NCBI GenBank assembly: GCA_949299825.1
Contig: CASGBP010000017.1
Location: forward strand, 1 to 10,396
DNA from: an uncultured Mycoplasmataceae bacterium
GTDB lineage: Bacteria > Bacillota_I > Bacilli_A > Mycoplasmatales > Mycoplasmoidaceae
Length of the DNA stretch: 10,396 nt
Direction: 5' to 3'
Shown here: in pieces, positions 1 to 6,613 of the stretch
Layout of the letters: the number at the start of each line of letters is the position of its first letter
Position numbering within the stretch: the stretch's first letter is position 1
The notes under the pieces: generated by a model
Told to the model about the DNA's origin: nothing
Databases searched by the model: none
The model's input: only the letters and a program-made list of their open reading frames with translations
Translations under genes and position numbers: made by a program

Positions 1-6
1 ATAGTT

Positions 7-318
7 ATGAGTAATATGGTTAAAGAATTACGAAATAAAACTAATGAAGAACTTTATGATTTAGTAATTAAATGTAAAGAACAATTGTTACAAATTCGTT
101 TCAATATTGCAAATGGTGAAACTGAAAAACCTCATACTATTAGTGAACTTAAGAAAACAATTGCTCGTTTGTTGACAATTCTTAATGAAAGAAAAATTAA
201 TGCTAGTAAAACTGAGGGCAAATCAACAGTTAAGCAAGCTACTAATAAAAAAACTTCCACTAAAAATAAATCTTCTACTTCATCAACTAAGAAATCTGTT
301 AAGAAAGGGAGTAAGTAA
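7..318 (+). CDS. rpmC: 50S ribosomal protein L29 with a basic C-terminal extension
   Basis: L29 is a small helical protein of the large subunit near the peptide exit tunnel. The L29 core is clear in residues 1-64: KELRNKTNEEL near the start, and ISELKKTIARLLTILNER at residues 45-62. Residues 65-103 form a Lys/Ser/Thr-rich low-complexity tail, so the protein has 103 residues against roughly 60-70 usually. Such tails on ribosomal proteins are known in mycoplasmas; what this one does is unknown. ATG 7 is preferred, but ATG 16 (Met4) is in frame and remains possible, because the region that would hold the SD lies outside the window. The TAG at 2-4 may be the stop of rplP (L16), the usual upstream gene, but the frame cannot be verified. 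rpsQ follows after 2 nt. Confidence 0.95.
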   Translation: MSNMVKELRNKTNEELYDLVIKCKEQLLQIRFNIANGETEKPHTISELKKTIARLLTILNERKINASKTEGKSTVKQATNKKTSTKNKSSTSSTKKSVKKGSK

Positions 319-320
319 TC

Positions 321-590
321 ATGACTACACAACAAATTGAAAGAAACCGTCGAAAAGTACTAGTTGGGATTGTTGTTTCTACTAAGATGAATAAAACAAT
401 TACTGTAATGGTTGAAAGAAAATCAAAACATCCATTGTATAAAAAACTAGTTATTACTCATAAAAAATATCATGTTCATGATGAAAAAGAAGAATGTAAA
501 GTTAATGATAAAGTTGAAATTATTGAAACTAGACCTTTATCAAAAACAAAGTTTTTTAGACTTAACAAAATTATTGAAAGGGCTAAGTAG
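321..590 (+). CDS. rpsQ: 30S ribosomal protein S17
   Basis: S17 is a primary 16S rRNA-binding protein with an OB fold, needed early in small-subunit assembly. The 89-residue product has the family's usual length. Its hallmarks are GIVVSTKMNKTITVMVERK (about residues 16-34), then HPLYKK and a KKYHVHDE segment, and a C-terminal ETRPLSKTKFFRL block. The start follows a GGGAG ribosome-binding site at 307-311 that lies inside the end of rpmC. Only 2 nt separate the two genes, so translation is probably coupled. The TAG stop is fused to the SD of rplN. No Trp codons and no oddities are seen. Confidence 0.97.
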   Translation: MTTQQIERNRRKVLVGIVVSTKMNKTITVMVERKSKHPLYKKLVITHKKYHVHDEKEECKVNDKVEIIETRPLSKTKFFRLNKIIERAK

Positions 591-599
591 GAGGTTTAT

Positions 600-968
600 A
601 TGGTACAACACATGTCAAGGTTAAAAGTAGCAGACAACACTGGGGCAAGAGAAGTTGGAGTTATCAAGGTTCTTGGAGGATCTAAAAAAAGATATGCATT
701 TATTGGTGATGTTGTAGTAGTCTCAGTAAAGAAATGTCAACCTGGAGGACCTATTACAAAAGGTCAAATTTTTAAAGCAGTTATTGTAAGAACTAAAAAA
801 GGTGTTCATCGTGGTTCTGGTGCAGTTTTAAGATTTGATGAAAATGCTTGTGTACTAATTAAAGAAGATAAATCTCCAAGAGGAAGTCGTATTTTTGGTC
901 CAGTAGCAAGAGAGTTAAGAGATAAAGGGTATGCTAAGATTGTTTCTTTAGCCCCTGAGGTTTTGTAA
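600..968 (+). CDS. rplN: 50S ribosomal protein L14
   Basis: L14 binds 23S rRNA at the subunit interface, where it contributes to an intersubunit bridge. The product has 122 residues, exactly typical for the family. Conserved blocks are LKVADNTGAREVGVIKVLGG (about 8-27), VKKCQPGGPITKGQ, the VRTKKGVHRGSGAVLRFDEN stretch, and the C-terminal IFGPVARELRDKGYAKIVSLAPEV. A strong SD, TAGGAGG at 588-594, includes the stop of rpsQ and sets the start at ATG 600. An internal ATG at codon 5 is less likely because the upstream one is well placed relative to the SD. L14 is among the best conserved ribosomal proteins, so the call is secure. Confidence 0.98.
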   Translation: MVQHMSRLKVADNTGAREVGVIKVLGGSKKRYAFIGDVVVVSVKKCQPGGPITKGQIFKAVIVRTKKGVHRGSGAVLRFDENACVLIKEDKSPRGSRIFGPVARELRDKGYAKIVSLAPEVL

Positions 969-977
969 GGAGAAGTT

Positions 978-1304
978 ATGAATAGAATTATTAAAGGTGA
1001 TAGAGTGCGAGTGATTTCAGGTAAATTAAAAGGTTCAGAAGGAGTAGTTCTTCAAGTTTTTCCTAAAAACCAAATGGCAATAGTTGAAGGGGTTAATAAA
1101 ATAAAGAAACATGTTAAACCTGATCAAAATAATGAAAAAGGCGGAATTGTTGAAATTGATGGACCAATTAAATTGTGTAAATTAGCTTTAATTGATCCAA
1201 AAGGTAAAGGAGCTAAAACCAAGGTTAAATATGAACTGGATAAGAATAAGAAAAAAGTTAGAATCACAAAGTTGACTGGAACAAATTTATCAGAAAAGAA
1301 ATAA
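978..1304 (+). CDS. rplX: 50S ribosomal protein L24
   Basis: L24 is an assembly-initiating protein of the large subunit that binds the 5' end of 23S rRNA. The product has 108 residues, within the usual range. A KOW motif is visible at the N-terminus (KGDRVRVISGKLKGSEGVVLQ, about residues 6-26). It is followed by the typical VEGVNKIKKHVKPDQ and GGIVEIDGPI segments (about 37-64). The C-terminus is Lys-rich (KVKYELDKNKKKVRITK), as expected. The start is set by AAGGAG at 967-972, which includes the last bases of the rplN stop codon. The stop TAA is likewise embedded in the SD of rplE. Confidence 0.97.
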   Translation: MNRIIKGDRVRVISGKLKGSEGVVLQVFPKNQMAIVEGVNKIKKHVKPDQNNEKGGIVEIDGPIKLCKLALIDPKGKGAKTKVKYELDKNKKKVRITKLTGTNLSEKK

Positions 1305-1315
1305 GGAGATAGTGT

Positions 1316-1864
1316 ATGAGTAGTTTAAAAGAATTTTATTTAAAGGAAATTGTTCCAGAACTTCAAAAAGAATTTCAATTTAAATCCAGTATGCAAATTC
1401 CACGACTTGAAAAAGTAGTCATCAATGCAGGAATTGGTGATGCTGCACATGATGCAAAAAATCTTGAAGCAGCAGTGAATGAATTAGAAGCAATCACAGG
1501 TCAAAAACCAGTTATCACTAGAGCTAAAAAATCAATTGCTACTTACAAAGTTAGAGAAGGACAAGGGATTGGATGTAAAGTAACATTACGAGGTGAAAAA
1601 ATGTGAGAATTTGTAAACTTGCTTTTCAATGTTGCTTTACCTAGAGTTAGAGATTTTAGAGGTCTAAGTCCTCATGCATTTGATGGAAGAGGAAATTATA
1701 CTATCGGGATTAAGGAACAAATTATTTTTCCACAAGTTATATATGATAATGTAAGAAGAATTAGAGGATTTGATGTCACTTTAGTGACAACCACAAATAG
1801 CAATGATCAAGCACTAAGTTTATTATTAAAATTAGGAGCTCCAATTAGAAAGGTGAATAAGTAG
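1316..1864 (+). CDS. rplE: 50S ribosomal protein L5 (UGA read as Trp)
   Basis: L5 is a large-subunit protein of the central protuberance that binds 5S rRNA and touches the P-site tRNA. The 182-residue product has the normal length. Conserved segments are LKEFYLKEIVPELQKEF (4-20), QIPRLEKVVINAGIG, GQKPVITRAKKSIATYKVREG, then LRGEKMWEF and NVALPRVRDFRG, and a C-terminal block with GIKEQIIFPQV. Codon 97 (1604-1606) is TGA within LRGEKM-W-EF, where L5 proteins normally have Trp. Reading it as a stop would cut the gene in half, so this is code 4, not a frameshift. The SD is TAAGGAG at 1302-1308. Only 1 nt separates the gene from rpsZ. Confidence 0.97.
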
Positions 1865-1865
1865 T

Positions 1866-2051
1866 ATGGCAAAAAAATCATTAATTGAAAAACAAAAGAA
1901 ACATCAAAAATATCCAGTAAGAAACTACACTAGATGTGTACGTTGTGGTAGACCACATGCAGTAATGCGTAAGTTTGGTATTTGTAGATTGTGTTTTAGA
2001 GATTTAGCATATAAAGGGGCTATCCCTGGTGTTAAGAAGGCATCTTGATAG
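1866..2051 (+). CDS. rpsZ: 30S ribosomal protein S14, zinc-binding (type Z)
   Basis: S14 is a late-assembly protein of the small-subunit head. This is the short, zinc-ribbon form: 61 residues with Cys24, Cys27, Cys40 and Cys43 in CVRC...CRLC, and with NYTRCVRCGRPHAVMRKFG around the first pair. The codon at 2046-2048 is TGA. Read as Trp it gives the C-terminus GVKKASW, the ending typical of type Z S14, and the true stop is TAG at 2049-2051. An annotation that stops at 2048 would lose this residue. The start lies 1 nt after the rplE stop; AGGTG at 1851-1855, inside rplE, is the likely ribosome-binding site. Often annotated rpsN. Confidence 0.97.
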
Positions 2052-2060
2052 GAGGTAAAT

Positions 2061-2453
2061 ATGCACATAGATCCAATTGCAGAATTATTAACAAAAATTA
2101 GAAATGCCAAAAAAGTTTATAAACCATCAGTTGTTGTTTCATCATCTAATCTAAAGATTGCTATACTAAAAGTATTAAAAGATGAAGGTTTCATTAAAGA
2201 ATATAGTGTTATTGATGACAATGGTAAAAAATTCATTGACATAAAATTGAAGTATAAAAATAGAGCATCTGCTATTCACGGTTTAAGACAAATTTCTAAA
2301 CCAGGCTTAAGGATTTATTCTGAGGCTACTAAATTGCCTAAAGTACTAAATGGTTTAGGAATTGCTTTAATTTCTACTTCAAAAGGGGTTATGACTGATA
2401 AGCAAGCTAGAAAGGAAAATGTAGGCGGTGAGATTATTGCCTATGTTTGATAA
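2061..2453 (+). CDS. rpsH: 30S ribosomal protein S8
   Basis: S8 is a primary 16S rRNA-binding protein. In Escherichia coli it also represses spc operon translation, but I see no evidence here for that control. The product has 130 residues, the usual length. Conserved parts are DPIAELLTKIRNAKK at the N-terminus, then ISKPGLRIY, LPKVLNGLGIALISTSKGVM and DKQARKENVGGEIIAYVW. The last sense codon is TGA at 2448-2450, read as Trp. This matches the YVW ending common in Gram-positive S8, and the real stop is TAA at 2451-2453. The start is set by TAGGAGG at 2049-2055, which overlaps the rpsZ stop. Confidence 0.97.
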
Positions 2454-2464
2454 GGAGGTAGAAA

Positions 2465-3007
2465 ATGTCACGAATAGGAAATAGAGTATTGCCAATTCCA
2501 TCAGGTCTTAGCGTTGATATTAAGGATAACTTTGTAAATATTTCTGGACCAAAGGGAAAAATTGAAATAAGTTATAATGCTAAATTAATTAATGTTAAGA
2601 ATGATAATAATACAATAATAGTTTCAAGAAACAATGAGGATAAGGAAACTAAAATGCTTCATGGTACAGTTAATGCCAACATTGCAAATGCTTTAGTTGG
2701 AGTTTCTCAAGAATTTAAGAAGGAACTTACTTTAAAAGGGGTAGGTTACAAGGCTAAACTTGAAGGAAAAAAATTAGTTCTAACCTTAGGTTTTTCACAC
2801 CCTGTAGTTTTAAATATACCTGATGGAGTAAAGGTTGAATCTCCAAGTGCTACTGATTTGGTTATTAGTTCTGCTTCAAAACAATTAGTTGGTGAGTTTT
2901 GTGCATTAATAAGAAGATATCGACCACCTGAACCATACAAGGGTAAAGGAGTATTGTTTAAAAATGAACAAATTATCCGTAAGGTTGGTAAGAAGGCTGA
3001 AAAATAG
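2465..3007 (+). CDS. rplF: 50S ribosomal protein L6
   Basis: L6 is a large-subunit protein near the sarcin-ricin loop and the factor-binding site. Its 180 residues match the family's usual length and its two duplicated alpha/beta domains. Visible hallmarks are MSRIGNRVLPIPSG at the N-terminus, GPKGKIEI (about 28-35), NALVGVSQEFKKELTLKGVGYKA in the middle, and the L6 signature PEPYKGKGV at about 155-163. The SD TAAGGAGG at 2451-2458 contains the rpsH stop codon and leaves no doubt about the start. The TAG stop is in turn part of the SD of rplR. No Trp codons and no anomalies are seen. Confidence 0.97.
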   Translation: MSRIGNRVLPIPSGLSVDIKDNFVNISGPKGKIEISYNAKLINVKNDNNTIIVSRNNEDKETKMLHGTVNANIANALVGVSQEFKKELTLKGVGYKAKLEGKKLVLTLGFSHPVVLNIPDGVKVESPSATDLVISSASKQLVGEFCALIRRYRPPEPYKGKGVLFKNEQIIRKVGKKAEK

Positions 3008-3016
3008 GAGGTTAAC

Positions 3017-3376
3017 ATGAAAAGATTGAATTTTGACAAAAATAAACAAAGATTAATTAGACAAAAAAGAAACCTTAATTTCTTAAAAAAAATAGATTCA
3101 GATAAACCTAGGCTTTTAGTGACTAAAACTAATGCTCACATTTTTGTTCAGTTAATAGATTTAAACCAACATAAAACTATTGCTTCATCTTCTTCAGTTT
3201 CATTGAACCTTAAAAACGGTAACAAGGATAACGCAAAAAAAGTAGGTAAAGATATTGGTCAAAAAATCAAGAAATTGAAAATTGAATCAATTTCATTTGA
3301 TCGTGGTGGTTCTAAATATCATGGACGAATTAAAGCTTTAGCTGATGCAGTTAGAGAAGAAGGGATTAGATTTTAG
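3017..3376 (+). CDS. rplR: 50S ribosomal protein L18
   Basis: L18 binds 5S rRNA together with L5 and attaches it to the central protuberance. The 119-residue length is normal. The N-terminus is highly basic (residues 1-25, many Lys and Arg). It is followed by KPRLLVTKTNAHIFVQLID and the strongly conserved C-terminal block FDRGGSKYHGRIKALADAVRE ending in GIRF. A serine run (ASSSSVSL) lies in the middle where the family is variable. The start follows TAGGAGG at 3005-3011, overlapping the rplF stop. Confidence 0.97.
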   Translation: MKRLNFDKNKQRLIRQKRNLNFLKKIDSDKPRLLVTKTNAHIFVQLIDLNQHKTIASSSSVSLNLKNGNKDNAKKVGKDIGQKIKKLKIESISFDRGGSKYHGRIKALADAVREEGIRF

Positions 3377-3387
3377 GAGGAGAATTT

Positions 3388-4029
3388 ATGGAAAACAATA
3401 AGGAATTATTAAATCAAGAACAAGACCAAGATCAAGAAAATAACAATCAAGAAATTATAAATGATGAAATAGTAACTGAAGAAGTTATTACCACTAAGGA
3501 TGAGCATAAATCTAACATCATTCGTCAAACCCCAGTTAGAAAACAACTATCACCAAATGGATTTATTGAAAAAGTAGTACAAATTAAACGTATTTCTAAA
3601 ACTACCAAAGGGGGAAGAAACATGCGTTTTTCAGCCCTTGTGGTAATAGGTAATAAAAAGGGTGATGTAGGTTTTGGAATGGGTAAATCAATCGAAGTTC
3701 CTGATGCAATTAAAAAAGCTCTTAAGAATGCTAACAACAATATTCATCATGTAAGAATCAATAAAAACGGTACAGTTTATCATGAAAATATTGGTAAACA
3801 TGGAGCAGGAAAAATTTTAGTTAAACCAGCTCCAAAAGGTACTGGAATTATTGCTGGTGGTCCTGTGAGAGCAGTAGTTGAATTAGCTGGATATCATGAT
3901 ATTTATACAAAGAGTATGGGATCATCTACTCCAATTAATGTTATTAGAGCAACTATCAATGGATTAGTAAATCAATATACTCCAACTGAAATTGCAAAAT
4001 TAAGAGAGAAAAAAATATCAGAATTATAA
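3388..4029 (+). CDS. rpsE: 30S ribosomal protein S5 with an acidic N-terminal extension
   Basis: S5 is a small-subunit protein next to the decoding site, important for accuracy. The family core starts near residue 55: FIEKVVQIKRISKTTKGGR (59-77), then FSALVVIGNKKGDVGFGMGKS, and a C-terminal domain with PAPKGTGIIAGGPVRAVVELAG and SSTPINVIRATINGL. Residues 1 to about 50 are an added low-complexity segment rich in Asn, Gln and Glu, with 13 Asp/Glu against two Lys in the first 40 residues. The total is 213 residues against about 165 usually. The start is firm: TAGGAGG at 3374-3380, and the next in-frame Met (79) would remove part of the core. The extension contains four tandem hexamers. There is no rpmD gene downstream. 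Confidence 0.97.
   Translation: MENNKELLNQEQDQDQENNNQEIINDEIVTEEVITTKDEHKSNIIRQTPVRKQLSPNGFIEKVVQIKRISKTTKGGRNMRFSALVVIGNKKGDVGFGMGKSIEVPDAIKKALKNANNNIHHVRINKNGTVYHENIGKHGAGKILVKPAPKGTGIIAGGPVRAVVELAGYHDIYTKSMGSSTPINVIRATINGLVNQYTPTEIAKLREKKISEL
3415..3438 (+). repeat. Four tandem CAAGAN hexamers inside rpsE
   Basis: Four head-to-tail copies of CAAGAN (N = A, C, T, A) encode alternating Gln and acidic residues (Q10 to E17) in the extra N-terminal segment of S5. The unit is a multiple of three, so gain or loss of copies would lengthen or shorten the extension without breaking the reading frame. A looser CAAGAA copy recurs at about 3447. Whether the number of copies varies cannot be told from one sequence. 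Confidence 0.8.
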
Positions 4030-4044
4030 TAGAGTGAGGTACAT

Positions 4045-4494
4045 ATGCAATTACATAACTTAAAATATACAAAAGGTTCAAGAAATCATAAAAGTAAAAT
4101 AGTAGGAAGAGGTCATGGTTCAGGTATTGGTAAAACATCAGGACGTGGTCAAGATGGACAAAAATCGAGAAAATCACCTCATACTAGATTAGGTTTTGAA
4201 GGAGGGCAAACACCATTATATCGTCGAGTTCAAAAGGTTGGTTTCAATAATTATGAGTTTGCTAATAATTACTATGTAATTAATCTAAAAGATTTAACAA
4301 AATTTAAAGAAAAAACGATTGATATAAAAATTCTAATGGAAAAGGGTTATTTTTCAAAAAATAATAAGTATCCATTAAAGGTTATTGGTAATGCTAAAAT
4401 CCCATCAGGAATTACCATAAAAGCTCATAAATTTAGTGAGGGAGCAATTCAAGCAATTGAAAAATCAGGTTCAAAGTTTGAAATATTAAGATAA
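4045..4494 (+). CDS. rplO: 50S ribosomal protein L15
   Basis: L15 is a late-assembly protein of the large subunit with an extended N-terminal tail that penetrates the 23S rRNA. The 149-residue product has the typical length. The tail is Gly/Arg/Lys-rich (VGRGHGSGIGKTSGRGQDGQ at about 22-41), followed by GFEGGQTPLYRRVQKVGFNN. The globular C-terminal part contains VIGNAKIPSGITIKAHKFSEGA. The ribosome-binding site is GTGAGGT at 4034-4040. The gene follows rpsE by 15 nt with no L30 gene between. It is the last gene before the first sizeable gap in the cluster, and its stop codon lies in the left arm of a small A/T hairpin. Confidence 0.97.
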   Translation: MQLHNLKYTKGSRNHKSKIVGRGHGSGIGKTSGRGQDGQKSRKSPHTRLGFEGGQTPLYRRVQKVGFNNYEFANNYYVINLKDLTKFKEKTIDIKILMEKGYFSKNNKYPLKVIGNAKIPSGITIKAHKFSEGAIQAIEKSGSKFEILR

Positions 4495-4512
4495 TTGTTT
4501 ATAGACAATTAT
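4491..4512 (+). repeat. A/T inverted repeat between rplO and secY
   Basis: ATAATTGT (4491-4498) and ACAATTAT (4505-4512) are perfect 8-bp inverted arms with a 6-nt loop. The left arm contains the rplO stop codon. There is only one G-C pair, so the hairpin would be weak, and no T tract follows, so it does not look like a standard intrinsic terminator. The right arm overlaps the -35-like element of the putative secY promoter. It may be a weak attenuator, a protein-binding dyad or chance in A/T-rich DNA. Confidence 0.4.
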
Positions 4513-4531
4513 AAGATAATGCATATATAAT
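4502..4531 (+). promoter_or_regulatory. Putative promoter for secY and downstream genes
   Basis: TAGACA (4502-4507, five of six bases of TTGACA) and a perfect TATAAT (4526-4531) are separated by 18 nt, within the range of sigma-70/SigA promoters. Transcription would begin near 4538, leaving a leader of only about ten bases before the secY ATG at 4548. This is the only gap over 25 nt between genes before 10043, which adds support. The region is A/T rich, so such matches can arise by chance, and the position has not been tested. Confidence 0.5.
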
Positions 4532-4547
4532 ATAGAAGTATATAAAA

Positions 4548-5957
4548 ATGAGTAATAATAGCAAAAGACACTATTCTAAGGATTTTCATTTTATAAGACA
4601 ATTGAAAAATATTTTTACCTCAAAAAAGGTTTTAATATCTGTTTCAATTACTTTATTTTTTATGGTGTTTTTCAATTTTATGTCAAAGATACAAATGCCA
4701 TTTCTAAATCTAGGAGAATATGAAGTAAGTGATAGTTCTTTATATAATATGCTTAACTTACTAGGTGGTGGTGGTTTAACTAATATGAGTATGTTTGCTA
4801 TTGGTATATCTCCATATATAACTACACAAATTATTATTCAATTATTATCCTCAGAAATTATTCCACCACTTTCAAAATTAGCTAAAAGTGGTGAGCGGGG
4901 TAGAAAAAAGATAGAAGTAATATCAAGAGTAGTCACCTTGCCATTTGCTATTTTGCAGGCATATTCAATTTATGCTTTATTTAGTAGTCAGGGTGTAACA
5001 ATTGAAAATAGTCCTTTTTCAGCTCAAGGAACTACTTTCTTTTATATAGCCTTAATGGTTGCTGGTACATATATTTCTATTTTCTTTAGTGATTTAATTA
5101 CTAAAAAAGGAGTAGGTAATGGAACTACTATTATCATTCTTGCAGGGGTGCTTTCTTCTTTAATACCTAATTTCATTCATGTTAAAACAAACATTGATTT
5201 ATATGTAAATGGATCTTTATATCAAGTGATTTCATTTATTGTTTATATTCTTTTCTATTTAGCAATTCTGTGAATTATTACTTTTGTAAATAATTCAACT
5301 AGAAAAATTCCAATTCAACAAACTGGTCAATCATTGATGAAATTAGGGGATGAATTACCTTATTTACCATTTAAGTTAAATACTGGTGGAGTTATTCCAG
5401 TTATTTTTGCTTCATCAATTATGACCTTACCTCTAACAGTATCTGAAATTATTAGATCTCAAAGTGGTGAAAATGGTTTTACGAATTTTTGTACAGCTGT
5501 TTTCTCTTTCTCTAGCATTGGAGGAATTATAGTTTATATTGTATTGATTATTTTATTTACTTTCTTCTATTCATATGTTCAATTGAACCCTAATCGAATT
5601 TCAGTTGATTTTATGAAATCAGGTCGTTTTATAATTGGGGTTAAAATTGGTAAGGATACTGAAAAATATATTTCTCAAGTACTCTATCGGATAAATTGAA
5701 TTGGAGGTCCATTTCTTGCTCTAATTGCTTCATTACCTTATATAGTAAGTCTAGCTACCACTGTTAATGGTGTACCAATAATTCCTTCAAACTCAGCCTT
5801 AGGAGGTACAGGAATCATAATCCTGGTAACTGGTACATTAGATTTATGACAATCCATTGTTTCTGCTTCTACTACAACTTCATATAAGTTATTAAGAACT
5901 AGGATTGAAAATAGTGGTGAACAAGTTGTTAAAAATGATAATGTAGTTTTGTGATAA
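4548..5957 (+). CDS. secY: Protein translocase subunit SecY (four UGA Trp codons)
   Basis: SecY is the channel of the Sec translocon, which exports proteins and inserts membrane proteins. The reading frame runs 469 residues, a normal length, with many hydrophobic segments. The first membrane segment is at about residues 27-44. The plug/second-segment region GGGGLTNMSMFAIGISPYI spans 73-91, followed by LAKSGERGRKKIE. Later hallmarks are NNSTRKIPIQQ, KLNTGGVIPVIFASSIM and the cytoplasmic loop up to YRINWIGG. TGA at 5271, 5697, 5847 and 5952 are Trp242, 384, 434 and 469; the last directly precedes the TAA stop. Only ATG 4548 fits as start, because an in-frame TAG lies at 4533. There is no SD, unlike most neighbours. 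Confidence 0.96.
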
Positions 5958-5971
5958 AGTAAGGATATAGA

Positions 5972-6613
5972 ATGAATAAACGAATTATTTTTATTGGTGC
6001 TCCAGGAAGTGGTAAAGGTACAATGGCTAGCATATTATCAAAAAAGTACCATTTAAAACATATTTCAACTGGAGCATTATTTAGAGAAAAAATTGAAAAA
6101 GATGATGAATTGGCTATGCAATTGAGAAATTATCTAAACAATGGTCAATTGGTACCTGATGAAATTACTAATCAAGTTGCAAAGGAGCAATTGATCAGTT
6201 GTATCAATAACAACCAAGGTTTTATCTTAGATGGTTATCCTCGTAATATTGAACAAACCAACTTCTTAAATAGTATTTGTGATATTGACAAAGCGATTTT
6301 TTTTGATATCAATGAGACCTTATTAGCAAAACGAATAACAGGGAGATTAACTTGTAAAAATTGTGATCGCATTTATAATGTTTTCTTATCCCCTCCTAAG
6401 GTTGAAAATATTTGTGATAATTGTGGGGCAATTTTAAGTCAAAGAAAAGATGACAATTTAGATTCATTCAGGATAAGAATGGATGAATATCACCAAAAAA
6501 CAGAACCAATCATAAATTTTTTCAAAAATTTAAAGAAATTGGATACAATTAATTGTGGAAAGTCAATTGAAGAAGTTCAATCACAACTTGAGGATATTCT
6601 AGATGCTAATTAA
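5972..6613 (+). CDS. adk: Adenylate kinase with a zinc-type LID
   Basis: Adenylate kinase interconverts ATP plus AMP and two ADP in the cytoplasm. The 213-residue length is typical. It has the P-loop GAPGSGKGT (9-17), the AMP-site region HISTGALFREKI (30-41) and the family signature FILDGYPRN (84-92). The LID has Cys128, Cys131, Cys148 and Cys151 in CKNC...CDNC, the zinc-binding form common in Gram-positives. ITGRL (122-126) carries the conserved Arg. In STGxxxR the usual acidic Asp is Ala35, which is unusual. The ribosome-binding site is AAGGAT at 5961-5966. The last 11 nt overlap map. secY-adk-map is a very common gene order. Confidence 0.96.
   Translation: MNKRIIFIGAPGSGKGTMASILSKKYHLKHISTGALFREKIEKDDELAMQLRNYLNNGQLVPDEITNQVAKEQLISCINNNQGFILDGYPRNIEQTNFLNSICDIDKAIFFDINETLLAKRITGRLTCKNCDRIYNVFLSPPKVENICDNCGAILSQRKDDNLDSFRIRMDEYHQKTEPIINFFKNLKKLDTINCGKSIEEVQSQLEDILDAN
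6590..6595 (+). promoter_or_regulatory. Ribosome-binding site of map inside adk
   Basis: GAGGAT lies 7 nt before ATG 6603, within the last codons of adk. It decides the map start: the gene then overlaps adk by 11 nt and the protein keeps its complete N-terminal helix. It also suggests that map translation is coupled to adk. Confidence 0.7.

Noticed and set aside
1..6. End of rplP (L16)
   Set aside because: A TAG at 2-4 fits the usual gene order, but six bases cannot establish the frame or the identity.
1290..1320. S8 autoregulatory RNA site near the rplE start, as in E. coli
   Set aside because: I could not find a convincing S8-type helix; the sequence is a plain A/T-rich SD region.
1604..1606. 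TGA in rplE as a frameshift or pseudogene signal
   Set aside because: The frame continues without a shift and TGA sits at the normal Trp position; the same occurs in eight other conserved genes, so it is the genetic code.
2746..3039. Minus-strand open frame (97 residues) opposite rplF
   Set aside because: It is fully antisense to L6 and has no recognisable features.
3956..4177. Minus-strand open frame (73 residues) across rpsE and rplO
   Set aside because: It is a hydrophobic artefact of A/T-rich antisense DNA lying opposite two conserved genes, with no supporting signals.
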